DNA from: Prorocentrum cordatum
Lineage: Eukaryota > Sar > Dinophyceae > Prorocentrales > Prorocentraceae
Length of the DNA stretch: 64,000 bases
Direction: 5' to 3'
Assembly: GCA_963575745.1 (NCBI GenBank)
Contig: CAUYUJ010016138.1
Coordinates: 234,426-298,425, forward strand
Shown: in pieces, positions 1 to 10,996 of the stretch
Layout of the letters: each line of letters begins with the position of its first letter
Position numbering within the stretch: the first letter of the stretch is position 1
Made by a program: the position numbers and the translations under genes
The notes under the pieces: model-generated
Databases searched by the model: none
What the model saw: only the letters and a program-made list of their open reading frames with translations
Told to the model about the DNA's origin: nothing

Positions 1-21
1 GACGGGTGTTCCTTGGAATTT

Positions 22-410
22 CCGAAAGTTTTCCCCTCCAGCACTTCAGTTTCTTTGGTTTTTCCTGGTTGTCCCAATTGTTTTCCCAAGTTTATGGCAT
101 TCCTTCAGAAAGGTGGGAGAGGGGGAGGAGGCGGAGGAGGACGAGGAGGAGGAGGAGGAAGAGGAGGATGATCGGGAAGAGGATGAGGAGGAAGAGGGAG
201 GAATCATTGTTTTTTTGCTGGTTTTTACAATGGGTTTCTGAAAGTTTTCGCCTCCAGCACTTCAGTTTCTTTGTTTTCTTTGGTTTCCCCCATGGTTTTC
301 CCAAAGTTATGGCACTCCTTCAGAAAAGGGGGAGGGGGAGGAGGCGGAGGAGGACGAGGAGGAGGAGGAAGAGGAGGATGATCGGGAAGAGGATGAGGAG
401 GAAGAGGGAG
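22..410. repeat. Two-copy tandem duplication ending in GGA tracts
   Basis: Two copies of a roughly 175-bp unit lie at 22-200 and 238-410, a period of about 216 bp. Each starts with a similar single-copy-like stretch (around CCAGCACTTCAGTTTCTTTG) and ends in a GGA-rich tract with the same GATCGGGAAGAGGATGAGG core. The spacer 201-237 differs. The open frames across it encode Arg/Glu-rich simple peptide and are not convincing genes. Confidence 0.85.
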
Positions 411-1390
411 AAGGATGAGGAGGAAGAGGAATGCGCGACGAACGAAAACACACAGAAGAGAGAGCGAGAGAGAGAGAGAGAAGCAGGAAACCCTCGGAGG
501 GCCGAAAGCCCGCCGAATCATCCAGTCTGGAGCTGAAATACCAGACACGCAAAAACCACCAGGCCCCCTTTGCACCTGAAGCCCTTGGGGCTTGGTGGCG
601 TATTGTTGTTCGCCGGGCCGCGCCAAACTCGAGAAAAGGTAGTGCGCGCGCGATTTGGGGGATGCCATCAGGTTGTTTTTTTCCGGTGGTCGGGGCAAGC
701 CAGGAGGAAACATGCACGCAGATTGTGCAATCAGTGGGCGTTAGGGGTACTGCCTCCACGAGGGTCGGTACTAATCGTTGCAATGTTTCTTGGGGTCATG
801 TTTGCGTCCCGTGGGAGGCCGAACGGCTTCGGAACGCAGATTGTTCGTGTGCCGACATGACAGTGGCGTAGCCACGAAGGAAATTATCAGTCGCATCGCG
901 TGACGGGTGTGCACAATTGCGGGATCTGTGGCTCTGCGAGGGCGAGTCTCTAGTATGTATACGTGTCCCCAGGGAATGTCCGACAGGAAATGCGTGAGAT
1001 GTGCACTGAAACGAGACTTCCGTAATCATGCATGTGCACATGCCCGAGGAATTGCGATGCAGCCCTGCCCTGCGGATTGCGCGGGGCCGATCCGAGCATG
1101 CATGTATTCATGCATCCCATTCTTCCTCCATCATCCACCATCTCATCATCTTATCGCGAATCCTGATACGGCGAAGGCTTGCATGGGGGCCCGCCGGATT
1201 GAATCGTTTCGCTCACTCCGCCGGCCCATTTCGTACCACCGTTGGTGTGCCAACACATTCCAAGACGTCACAATCATGTCCCAACTGGCCGCCAAAAATT
1301 GCATCCGAGCAGGGTTGCGGACGGCTCCCAGGAGGCCTGAGAGAGCGCAGGACCCGCCCATGAGGGCTCGGCGGTCCACGCGGGGTACCA
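411..1390. other. No gene seen
   Basis: The stretch holds a short GA run near 460-485 and otherwise looks like single-copy DNA. No open frame here has a recognisable domain or convincing composition. Confidence 0.5.
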
Positions 1391-1489
1391 GCGCCGACGA
1401 CGACGACGTCGACGACGACGACCCCGACCCCGACCACGACCACGACCACGACGACAACGGCGGCGGCGGCAACGACGACGACGCTGACG
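1391..1489. repeat. GAC/GGC trinucleotide microsatellite
   Basis: The sequence is an imperfect array of GAC triplets with CCC, CAC and GGC variants. It is open in several frames because of its composition only. Confidence 0.9.
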
Positions 1490-1499
1490 TGGGCCAGAG

Positions 1500-2425
1500 T
1501 CCTCAGGGATGGTTCTTGGGATATCTTCGGAAGTCTCTCGGGGGCCGCTGGGGGGGAATTTGGGGGCCTCTTGGAGGCCACTTGGAAGCTTCCTGGGAGC
1601 CTCTTGGGGGCCTCTTCGGGCTTCCTGGGGACCTCAACGGAGAGCGGCGACGTAACAAGCTCTTCACACCAAGGCTCCCAAGAGCGAAGAGTGCCTTGAG
1701 CCCTCTCGGGCAAGTTCCTGAGGCGCTCTTTCCGTTTCCGTACCAGCCCAGGTCGAATGGCCTTCGGCCCATCCCGCCACCGTGCTTGGGTTGTGGGTGG
1801 TCGTAGGCCACTAGGATGTTCGTTGGGACGATGCGGCAGGCCTCTCGGCGGCCTCTTGGTGAACGTTCTGCGGCTTCTTTGGTGCCGTTCTGGGGCATCG
1901 TGGGGGCATCTTGGGGGTGTCGTGGAACCTTTCAGGGGCCTCTTGTGGCCCTCTTGGTGTACCTTTTTTTGAGGGGGGCGGCTGACTCGGATCTTCGGTT
2001 CGTGCTCCCCCACGTTGGGCCCTTCTTGAGGCCGTCGTAGGGCCCTTTTGCGCCGTCTTGGGCACCTCTTGGGCCGTTTTGGGGCCTTCTTAGGTCGTCT
2101 TGGGGCCCTCTTTCAGGCCCCTGGGGTTGTCTTGGGGCGGTCGTGGGGGCCTCTTTGGGGCGTCTTGGAGCGTCGGAAGCTAGAAAAGTCGAGAGGGCTC
2201 CCAACACACTGCAAAGCCCTAAGAACATCCATGATTTTGGCCTCTCGTGGCGCTCTTGAAAGGCTGTTGGGGCTCTCTTGGGGCGCCTCGAAGGCTTCTT
2301 GGGCAGTGATTGGGGCCATCTTGGTCGTTTTGGGTCGATCGTGCGGCGACTCGGGGCACTCTTGGACCGTCTGGTCGGCCTTTTGAGGCCCTCTTGGCCC
2401 GTCTTGGGGTCCCCCTTGGCTCCTG
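1500..2425. repeat. Degenerate CTTGGGGGC-type short tandem repeat
   Basis: Nearly a kilobase is built from diverged units of about 10-20 bp with the cores CTTGGGGGC, CTCTTGGGG and GGCCTCTT. The same core recurs at about 43137-43200, so the motif is dispersed. Minus-strand frames read as Pro/Arg-rich peptide, which follows from composition and is not evidence of a gene. Confidence 0.75.
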
Positions 2426-2823
2426 GAAAAGTCACGCGCGTCTCAGAGGGCACGTGCCAAGCCTCAAGAGATTTGAGAGCTCGGGGCCTGGGCCTGTCAA
2501 AGAATCCTCAGGATTGAGGACTGGGGCTGCGTCGATGGAGCAAAGCACCTGGGGACACTCCAAATCGTTCCTCAAGGGCACGTTGCCGGATGTTCGAGTA
2601 GGTTGATTGTGCCGAAGAGGGTGCAACGAAACAATCGTGACAGCGGCAGGATCTTCCTCCAGCATTGTCAGCGCGGGCGTCACGACCTGATCGCGGACTC
2701 CACGCGGAGGCTGGGCCTCTGCACCCCTTGCAGTTTCAACATGTAGTGCCGTCTGCGGGGTAGACAGCGCGATTGGTGGACTCGTGATATCGGGTCCTCA
2801 ACTTCCCCTGCCAGTCCTGCCTT

Positions 2824-2970
2824 CAGCTTCCTGAGGAGCGGCATCAGGCTTTGATCTCACCCTCGCCATGCCATCAGCTCCCGTAGGAGCGACATCCGTC
2901 TTCACACTCCCCCCTCTGTCATGTCATCAGCTCCATTCGGAATGACATCAGGCGCTAAAATCCCCCAGTC
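2824..2970. repeat. Three-copy tandem repeat of about 53 bp
   Basis: Three diverged units begin at about 2824, 2876 and 2929, each with an AGCTCC start and a GACATC(A/C)G core. No gene was recognised in the flanks 2426-2823 and 2971-3796. Confidence 0.6.
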
Positions 2971-3796
2971 GTACCCGTAGCCATCGCCCGAGGTAGTAGT
3001 TCTGGACATCCGTGGCTGCGGAGTGGTACCGATGAAGGCGCAATATCTATCAAGAATATGTTGCCGTGAGGTCGGGCTTCAACGTAGTTCGCTGCCCTGA
3101 CTCGTCGGCCACTTTTAAAGGTCTACGCATCGAGGCCGGATTGCGGCTGGTATTGAATTCGATGTGTTTAGATCCTGTGCTCGAGCTCGTCGATCGCCAG
3201 TCGAACACGTCTCTCGACGCTGGACCTCGGCACGATTTCTTGCCGATGCTCTGCGCCGAGCTGGATGAGACAGTCCTGGGACTTTTTCATGGAGGAGGAG
3301 GGGGAGGAGGACCAGTGTACACCCATCATTCGCCAACGATGTAGCAATCAATCCTCCCTCCGAGTTCCTTTTTGAACTTGTCCCTACAAGGATTCACTTG
3401 TTTCACTCGCTGTCCCTCATGTGTCCACCCTGTTATCCTTCCACGGCGCCCTGGCGCCCCCCTGCAGCGCTCCTGCGGCATCTTGACACAGGCCGCTTGT
3501 CCGCATGCCCGCATGCCCCTGGAAGGACTCAGTTGCATTGAAGGAAGCGCCCCGTTGGAAAACAAGCGTTTGGAAATCTGGATCTGAACCAGAACACACC
3601 TTTCTTGAGATTGCAATGCCGCGAGTCACTTTTACTGTTGCGTCTTGGCGATCCTGAATCGTGTCCGAATATCTGTTTGGAGCTCCAACGTCACGAAACA
3701 ACATTACTCGTTACTGTTGCGGTCGGGCACTACGACATCGTGCGAAAACGTAATTTTTGGGGACGATCTCCATGACAATCCTTGCAACGGCTGTAA

Positions 3797-4115
3797 TTTT
3801 TTAAGACGAGTGCGCGCGGCGCCAAGGCGAGAACCACAGTTTTACAACGGCTTGCCCTCCATCCCTAAAGCTCCTGCAAGTTGTTAGGAATGATGTGTGC
3901 GGCGTTTAGGCGAGAACCACATTTTGAAAACGACCCGTCCGCGAACCTTGTGCAACATGATGTGCGCGGCGCTCAGGCGAGAGCCACATGTTGAAAACGA
4001 CCTGTTTTCAACCCGTGAAGCTCTTTCAAATGTTTAAGACGGATGTGCGCGGCGCTAAAGCGAGAGCAACATTTTGAACACCACCCGCCCTCCATCCGTG
4101 AAGCTGTTGCACATT
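3797..4115. repeat. Four-copy tandem repeat, dispersed family with core GTGCGCGGCGCTNAAGCGAGAGC
   Basis: Four units start near 3797, 3888, 3957 and 4037 (spacing 69-91 bp). Each carries a GTGCGCGGCGCT-like core, then AGGCGAGA(A/G)CCACA and a TTGAAAACGAC-like tail. A further copy lies in reverse orientation at about 55336-55372, so this is a dispersed family and not a purely local array. Both loci could give a short peptide starting M-C-A-A-L-K-R-E, but nothing suggests it is a protein. Confidence 0.75.
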
Positions 4116-4494
4116 TCCTCGCTTCGAGAGCAGACATGGTGAGGAAGTCTCAGGCGAAGCGCCTGGCCCTCCCTTCCGACTTGGACTGGCTTTTGGGTGC
4201 GACAATCGGGACGATCGAAATGGGTACGGAAAGTGTGGGTACAAAGCCCAACAGAAGTTCGTGCTCATTTTGAACAAGTCCCTTGTCGGTGTCGCCGCAA
4301 AAGGTGTCCAGTTGAGGCAGAAGGCCGCCTGCCCAACAGCGGCCGCTGCTGATTTGGGGCAACATCAGTTGTTGGGCATTGTGCCCATGTGTTCCGTACC
4401 CAATTCGGGTTTCCAAAGGAGGAGTTTTTCATAGGGAAAACAGAAGGAGGAGGAGACCGGCCCATTTTTCCGACCCGTGTCCTGTCCGCAGGCG

Positions 4495-4630
4495 ATGGGC
4501 GTCGCCGCCGGCGGCGCCGCCGCCGCACCGTCCGCAGCGAGCGCTTCCGCCCAGCTGGACGCGGAGCTCCAGGAGCTGCGGGACACGAAGCCGACCTTCT
4601 CGATGGTCAGCCACGAGATAGCGAAGGATG
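4495..4630 (+). CDS. Possible short exon (unassigned)
   Basis: An ATG just after a CAG acceptor-like site opens a frame that reads Ala-rich for about 20 residues. It then continues as a plausible amphipathic segment (AQLDAELQELRDTKPTF, followed by SMVSHEIAKDA) before running into a TCC tract at about 4631-4683. In this window such tracts occupy introns of the 39-42 kb gene, so this could be an exon followed by a TCC intron. No continuation exon was firmly identified and the family is unknown. Confidence 0.3.
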
Positions 4631-5165
4631 CCGCCCTCCTCCTCCTCGTCTTCCTTCTCCTTCTCCTCCTCCTCCTCCTTGGAAGCAGCCTTGTGCTGCC
4701 TCGTGATCATCAGGACTGCGTAGTGTCTCATTTTTTCGTTGGCTGCCGCTGTGCCTGCCGTTCCCGACTCTTCCGTCGTTGCTGCTGGCGATTCCAGCGA
4801 GCACGGAGTCGAGAGGGGCAGAAAGCCACGGTTCATCTTCGGTCGCTGGTTTCCCGTTTCGGTGACGGAAGAATTGCATACGTGAACACACGTGTTCGAA
4901 ATTCTGCTCGGGTTTCTTTGATCAGCGCTGGGATTCCCCCGAGGCGGCGTCCCCTGCGCCGCCTCTGGCGCGTTCCGCGCTCCAGGAATGGGGTCCAGCG
5001 CCCATCCAAGAAATCTGCGCGGTCCTCCAAAAGTGCACGTTTGTGCCTTCTTTAATTCTCTACTCCCTCCGTCTCTCTTGCTCCTTCTTCTGCCTGGCTG
5101 GTGCTTCCCATGATGGAGTTCCTTCTTCTTCTCGGTGGCGGGCGAGGGGGGGGCGGGGAAATGAG

Positions 5166-5262
5166 AAGGAGAAGGCGGACAGGAAACCTCTCAGAAGGCC
5201 AGGGGGCGTCCGAGCCTTCTGAGAAGGCCCGCCCTTTCTCACTTCCCCCCCACGCTCGCCGC
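5166..5262. repeat. Dispersed repeat with palindromic CTTCTGAGAAGG cores, copy 1
   Basis: CCTCTCAGAAGG and CCTTCTGAGAAGG cores are followed by CCCGCCCTTTCTCACTTCCCCC. A longer related copy lies at 12487-12660 with the same order of motifs. The flanking stretch 5263-5954 has no recognisable gene. Confidence 0.6.
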
Positions 5263-5954
5263 CGATCTCAGTGGGAAGAGCTGACGATTCTCATCGTCAC
5301 TGAGTGAGGAAAAGCAAAACGCCCTCTTTGGGCCGGCGCTCGCCGCCCCACCGCCTCTCCAGATGCCTTCGGGTCGCGGAGCAGAGAGGCAAGCGGCTGC
5401 GGGTGTTGGGCGATGTTCCGCTTCGGGGGGGGGGCTCGCACCAGGCCCCAGGGCCGGGTTCTGGGCGATTGTTCTGTTTCGGGCGGCCGCGGGGAAAGCG
5501 GCTGGAGATGAAGAGCGGCGGAAGTGGTCCAGACCTTTTGGGGAGTCCGCGTTGTGAAACAAAGCGACGTTGGAAGTTGAATCATCATGTCAAGCGGTGA
5601 AACATGCACCCCGACTCTCCAGAATGGGCATTTGCTAAGCAGTCCTGTGCGCTTACTAACCAGTCCTTCCTTTCTTCTTCATCGATCCCTTCTTCCCGAG
5701 ACAGTGCTTGTGACGAGGGGTTCTTTATTTGTGTTCTGAAGTAGCTGGACGAGTCCGGCCCAGGATGGTCCATGTCGCTGCCCAGTGCCGCCTCGTGGTC
5801 GCTCGTGCGCGCCCCGTGCGCTGGGTGGGTCCGCCGAGGTTCCGCCACGCTGCCCCCCTCTTGAGCGCCCAGTGCCTCTGGGTGGGTCGAGCAAGGTCGC
5901 GCCCCGCTTCCGCCTGTGCTGCCTCGTGGGCGCTCGTGGGCGCCTCGTGCGCTG

Positions 5955-6057
5955 AGCTTGCACCAGGTAGCTTCACTAGACAGCTTACGCAACACAGCTT
6001 ACACGTCACAGCTTAGACGGCATAGCGTACGCTACGTAGCTTGCACTACGTAGCTCG
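5955..6057. repeat. Short tandem repeat (TAGCTTGCACTACG-like units)
   Basis: Units of about 15-17 bp with the cores CAGCTTAC, TAGCTTGCAC and CTACGTAGCT are repeated about six times in diverged form. Confidence 0.65.
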
Positions 6058-6170
6058 CAGGGCTGGTGCCAGCAGAGCAGATATCCACTTGCCTGCGGCG
6101 ACTCTTGCCACCGTGCAACCAGAGCATTCCCATGAGTTGGTTCGACATGTCTTGAGATCCGTTCGCGTCA

Positions 6171-7089
6171 ATGGTCGAGGAGCATTGGCCTTCGCACTGT
6201 CGGCTTAGCTCGACTGGGGCGGCTGGCAGGCTTGCCTGGCTGGCGTCTCGCGGTGAGCTCGGCCCCCCAGCTTGGAGGCGCGGAGGCGTTCCAGCAGGCT
6301 TGCCCGCGAGCGTGGGAGGTCGCCGACGCGGGCCGGTCGCTGCGGGCGAGCTGCGCCGACTTGCTGTGTCCCGCCGCGGAGCCCCAGGAGACGGGCGGCA
6401 AGGGCGCGGGCAGCTGGCTGGTGCCGCCATATCAGGACGATCATGTGGTGGCGGACGCGCACTTCCTGCCACCCGCCAGACGTCGGCGCATCCTGCCTTC
6501 GCGCCAGGGCGGACGGAACGCGCCGCGGAGCGAATCTGGGCGTCGCGCCAGAGCGCTGCCTTCGATTCCGCGTTGGCAGCGGAACGATCGCGCCGCGGCA
6601 GCGTCCAGGACTGGTTCGCGCGCTTGCTGCGCGCCCGCGGCGTTACTTGGGTGGCTGCAGGGCAGGCCGCCCCCGCCTGGGGCCGCACGTGGTCGCGCGG
6701 CCGCTTGGATTGGAGGCCGCCTGCTCCGACGCGGCCAACGCAAACCCCGCCCCCGGCGACAGACGCCGCCCCCGGCGCGGGCGCGGCAGCGGGCCGCAAC
6801 TGCGCCGTCGGGGACGGCGCTGCCGTGGCAGCCGCGGACGCTCGCAAAAACACGCGGCGCCCAGGCCCACTGAGTGCGGGCGCTGCTCCAAACCTGGGCC
6901 CGCGGCGACTGCGACGCGCTGGCGGCGGCCCGCCAGGGCCTGGCGGCTGCGCCGCAACGTGACCGCGGCGAGGCCTACCTCGCAGCGTGCTTCGCCGCCC
7001 TCGGCGCGCTCCGCCGCGGCGCTGGCCCCGCAGCCCGCCGCGCGCTCGGGCTGGGCGCGCTCCGGGGCGACCGCGGAGGGCGCTGGTAG
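6171..7089 (+). other. Very GC-rich, multi-frame open region; possible decayed coding sequence
   Basis: All plus frames are long and open because of GC content. One frame reads on past a single TGA at 6871-6873 into a tidy Ala/Leu/Arg-rich stretch (ALLQTWARGDCDALAAARQ and on to 7089). That could be the tail of a mobile-element protein, but no motif is good enough to name it. Confidence 0.25.
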
Positions 7090-7237
7090 ACGCGCAACGC
7101 ACACCGTCAGAGGCGGCGGAGAGCTTCTAACCTCCTTCGAAATAAAGAACAAGCGCTTTTGTCAAAATGCTACCTATACGGCCACCCTTCGGGTGATCAG
7201 GAGGTTGTGGGGGGGAAGAAGGGGGGAACCAACATCT

Positions 7238-7515
7238 GACTCAATCGATCTCACTATCGATCTCACTCAACGGGACACCACGGGACACGTGTCGATCTCA
7301 CTATCGATCTCACGATCGATCTCACTCAACGGACCATCGACCTCACTCAACGGGACACCATAGGACACCACGAGACACCCCAGGACACCTCGGGACACCA
7401 CGTCGATCTCATTATCCATATCATTATCGAACTCACTCAACGGGACACCACGGGACATCACGGGACACTGGCGGGACACCTGCGGGACACCAGCGGGACA
7501 CCGGCGGGACACCGG
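7238..7515. repeat. GGGACACC / CGATCTCACT short tandem array
   Basis: CGATCTCACT(A/C) units alternate with CGGGACACCA units over the first 200 bp. The array then becomes pure (G/C)GCGGGACACC units. It is continuous with the duplicated block that follows. Confidence 0.8.
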
Positions 7516-7518
7516 CGG

Positions 7519-7674
7519 GCCACCGGCCGCCGGAGGAGACACATTTGGTCCGGCCGCGGCCCAGCCACAGGAGGATTTCGGTACACCAGCGGGACATTGG
7601 CGGGACACCGCGGGCCACTGGCCGACGGAGGAGAAACATTTGGTCTGGCCGCGGCCCAGCCACAGGAGGATTTC
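7519..7674. repeat. Direct duplication of a 62-bp block
   Basis: Two near-identical blocks, at about 7519-7580 and 7613-7674, share GCCGGAGGAGA(C/A)ACATTTGG and GCCGCGGCCCAGCCACAGG. They are separated by GGGACA-type repeat sequence. The following bases 7675-7992 show no gene. Confidence 0.8.
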
Positions 7675-7992
7675 CTTTCGCCCGCCCACGCAGCTTCGCC
7701 TCGCCCGCAGGCACGCACGGCACGCACAACACGAACCCGAAACCGAAATCGAATTTCCGGTAGGGGGGGTCTCCGTTTCACGTCGGACTCACCCCCCAAC
7801 TTCCGACTTCCTCTCCTTTCAGTCATGACAAGCACATGTGAATAAGCTACAAAACATTTTGATCATTTTTTCCTCGAGAGGTCCACCTGCCAAAAGTAGA
7901 CGCGGCGGCGGCCTGCTGCTGGGGGGCCATCCCTTTCTCCTTGCCTGTCCTCTGCTCCTTGCCTCTGGCGGGCCCGCGTGCGCCCGGCGGCG

Positions 7993-8096
7993 GTCCTCCT
8001 CCTCCTCCTCCTCCTCCTCCTCCTCCTCCTCCTCCTCCTCCTCCTCCTCCTCCTCCTCCTCCCCCTCCCCCTCCCCCTCCTCCTCCTCCTTCTCCC

Positions 8097-8167
<71 letters not shown>

Positions 8168-8262
8168 GCATCAGCATCAGCATCAGCATCAGCATCATCA
8201 TCATCATCATCATCATCATCAGATTCATCATATTCATCTTCATCTTCATCTTCATCTTCATC

Positions 8263-8303
<41 letters not shown>

Positions 8304-8334
8304 TATCATTATCATCATCGTCATCATCATCATT

Positions 8335-8405
<71 letters not shown>

Positions 8406-8433
8406 CGTCGTCGTCATCATCATCATCATCATC
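7993..8433. repeat. Large compound TCC / ATC microsatellite
   Basis: A (TCC)n tract to about 8096 passes into an ATC/CAT tract with GCATCA, TTCATC and CACCAC variants up to 8433. Frames on both strands encode only homopolymer-like peptide (Ser, His, Ile, Asp, Met). No gene call is justified. Confidence 0.95.
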
Positions 8434-8707
8434 GCACATGCATGCGCGCCTGGGGCATTCGCACACCAATCAACTAGGCAAAGCACGCTCTGGCCTCGTA
8501 CAGCGGCACCTCGAACCAGTAGCCCTCGGACGACGAACGGAGTACAGGTAGAGGAACACACTGACGCACATGTGGTGGAAGACGTAGGAGCGCCAGGAAT
8601 ACGAAGGAGAATGCCGGGAAGAGTTTCTGCAACAGGAGGCTGCAGAACAAGACGGGATCAGGCCGCACAGGCCCCCGTGTTCGCCGAGCAAAACGAGAAT
8701 TCACAGT

Positions 8708-9630
8708 TCATCCAACATCGAACCCCTTCTCGGTCCACCTATTGTCGTACTCGTTCAGCAGTCTCACGAAGCCGAAGATGGGAACGGCTAGCATCACGCT
8801 CAAAGCGCACAGCGCCCCAGCCACCGCCAGCCTGCACCACGCCCAGCGGCGCCTCCGCGGCCCCAGCGGCGGGCAGTCATCCCCCATAGGGGCCCGATCA
8901 GCGCCTCCGCCCACGGCCACTGGCACTGTCTGCGGCTCCCTGAGCTCCTCCTCTTGAGGCCCCTCGGGACCCTCCGCGTCCAGGGGGACGAAGAGAGCCA
9001 TGCCCCGGTAGCCCAGGAACTCCCACGAACAGCTGGAGAAGACCACAGCACCGCATATGCACACAAGGCCTGAGAATGGCGGCAAGGCCTCCCAGGAGCC
9101 ATCAGAAGGCACGAAGATCGGGGCGTCGACGTTCTCGGGGAACCTGAGCTGCTCAGGTGACGGGGAGCGCCTCCTCGCCTCCAGCCGAGCGCCGTGCTGC
9201 GCCCGAAGCAGCTGGGCAGCCGAGGCATGCTCCACGTCGATGTCCCCAGCGTCGGAGTGCAGCGCGACGTTCCTGCGCAGCACGTCGAGCCACATCGGCT
9301 CCTCACCGTTGACAAGGGCCATGACAGCAGAAACAACAGCCCGAAGTCGTGACCCAACCTCCCAGTTCCTACGATGAGCGAGAGAGCATCCTCTGCCAGC
9401 TGTAACTGGTGTGCGAGCTGGTCTGTTTGATAAGCAAGGCGTTGAACGAGACGATCAGCTGATACACGTGCTCGCGACCTCCGCGAAGCACGAGACAAAC
9501 AAATGGTGCCTCTCGATGGGGCACCTCCCGCAGCCACTTCCACGCCAGAGACTGCCCCACCGCCGCCACCGCAAGACATGAGGCCTAGCGAGCTCGAGCA
9601 ATAGGGCTGCCATCCGCTGGTGTATGGCAT
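8708..9630 (-). CDS. Unknown membrane protein with relict spliced leader at its start
   Basis: The start codon at 9630 is the last three bases of a near-perfect relict dinoflagellate spliced leader, which fixes strand and start. The first exon gives about 86 residues (Gly-rich, then an amphipathic helix around QRLAYQTDQLAHQLQLAED). A 71-bp GT-AG intron at 9372-9302 would join it in frame to the second exon, 9301-8708. The total would be about 283 residues. The second exon has a hydrophobic stretch (SGLVCICGAVVFSSCSWEFL) and a clear transmembrane helix near the end (LAVAGALCALSVMLAVPIF), so a membrane location is likely. I do not recognise the family. Without the intron the two frames would need a frameshift. 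Sequence 8434-8707 downstream remains partly open and may be 3' UTR. Confidence 0.65.
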
Positions 9631-9649
9631 GAGCCAAAATGGCTACGGA
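9628..9649 (-). other. Relict dinoflagellate spliced leader (21 of 22 positions)
   Basis: Read on the minus strand, the segment is T followed by CCGTAGCCATTTTGGCTC and ATG. It matches the conserved 22-nt dinoflagellate leader except at the penultimate base. Known biology: such relicts mark genes re-integrated from trans-spliced mRNA. Here the mutated leader end supplies the ATG itself. Confidence 0.93.
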
Positions 9650-10089
9650 CCTCCTCCTCCTCCCCGCGCGGCCGCGCGCCCGTCGCCTCCGCCTTCTGGT
9701 TCTCTCTTCCGTTTCCTCGCCTCTTCTCGGGAGCGAAAGAAGGACGCCCACGTACATGAATCCACGCTGGTTTCGAGAGGTCGCCTTGCGCGAATGTTCG
9801 CATCACGCGGCAGGTCTCGCGGGTCAAGGGGCCGCGTTCATGTACATAGCTGGGCGCGTACGTCCTCTGTGGGCTCCCTGTCTTCCCTCCCCCCCCCATC
9901 CTTGCTGGGCAATTTTGCGTGGGGCCTGCTCCGAGCGGAGACCTGGCAGAGCGCGGGCTCGGGCGCGCGCTGGTGGAAGTGGCGTGCGCGCTGAGGCGCC
10001 GCCCGCCCCTGCCCGAGCCGCGCCCGTCGGGCCGCTTCCGACGGGGGGCCGGCCAAGGATGGCAGCGGGGCCTGGGCGCGGCCAGACTG
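9650..10089. other. No gene seen
   Basis: This GC-rich stretch upstream of the minus-strand gene has open plus frames that continue into the minisatellite. It shows no domain or plausible composition. Dinoflagellate promoters lack a TATA box that could be pointed to. Confidence 0.4.
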
Positions 10090-10790
10090 CGGGAGCGCCC
10101 TCCTCGTCGCCGCGGCCAGGCGCGGCTCGAAAGCCCAGTGCGGTTGGACCTTTGGCGGGGCCCGGGGGCCGACGTGGAGCTTGGAGGCCTCCTGGCCTTC
10201 GGGGGCCGTCCTCGTTGCTGCGGGCTGGCGCGGCGTGGAGCAAAAACTGGTGCGTCTGGACTCCCGGGAGAGGGGTCCGCGGTACAAATGCTGAGTTTCG
10301 AGGCGTCCTAGCTGTCGGGGGCCGTCGTCGCCGCCGCGCTTCGACGTGGCGCCGCAAAACCATGGCGTTCGAACTCAGGGAGGGTCCGGGGACCGATGTT
10401 GAGCTTCGAAGCACCCTGGCCGTCGGGGACCGTCCTCGTCGCTGCGGCTGGACGCGGTGCGAAAAAACCGGTGTTTGGACCCCTGGAAATGGCTTGGGGG
10501 ACGGTGTTGAGGTTGGAGGTTTTTCGGCCTTCAGGGGCTCTCTTCGTCGCCGCGGCATGGTGGCGGCGCGAAAAGTTGGTGCGGTTGGACCCAGGGGGGT
10601 CCAGAGTTTCGAGGCCTCCTGGCCTTCGGGGCTGTCCTCGTCGGTCCGGTTGGACGCGGCGCGAAAAGCCCGTGCGTCTGGACCCGGGGAGAGGGGTCCA
10701 GAGACCGAAATGGAATTTTTGCCAGGGTTTCCTGGCCATCGGGGGCCGCCTGCGTCGCTGCCGAGGCTACGGATCACGGCGTTTGCCAAG
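10090..10790. repeat. Seven-copy minisatellite, about 108-bp unit
   Basis: The motif CCGTCCTCGTCGCTGCGG-like recurs at about 10101, 10207, 10323, 10432, 10540, 10631 and 10744. Each is followed by GGACGCGGCGCGAAAA and GGTGCGTCTGGACCC-like blocks. Because 108 is a multiple of three, frames stay open through it on both strands, which explains the long open frames here. Confidence 0.85.
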
Positions 10791-10996
10791 GCTGAGCGCG
10801 TCCAGGGGAAGCCAGGCATGCTCGCGTCGTAATCAAGTGCGCACGGACACATGTTGTTGTGCTCTTTCCGGTGGCCCTCGGTGAGCCCGGGGGCCGCCGT
10901 CAGAAAATTACTCGGGATGACAAGCCGGCCCTAGAGAAAGGGTCGGGACCTCCGGGGAGACCGTAATGAAAACCTACAGGCCTCCCGGATGAGGTC

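Noticed and set aside
1213-2453. Pro/Arg-rich minus-strand frames
   Set aside because: They follow from the CTTGGGGGC repeat array.
2976-2985. CCGTAGCCAT, possible leader relict
   Set aside because: Only ten bases match, the TTTTGGCT half is absent, and no start codon or gene follows.
7838-8561. Long open frames on both strands encoding Ser, His, Ile, Asp or Met runs
   Set aside because: They are translations of a TCC/ATC microsatellite and have no non-repetitive domain.
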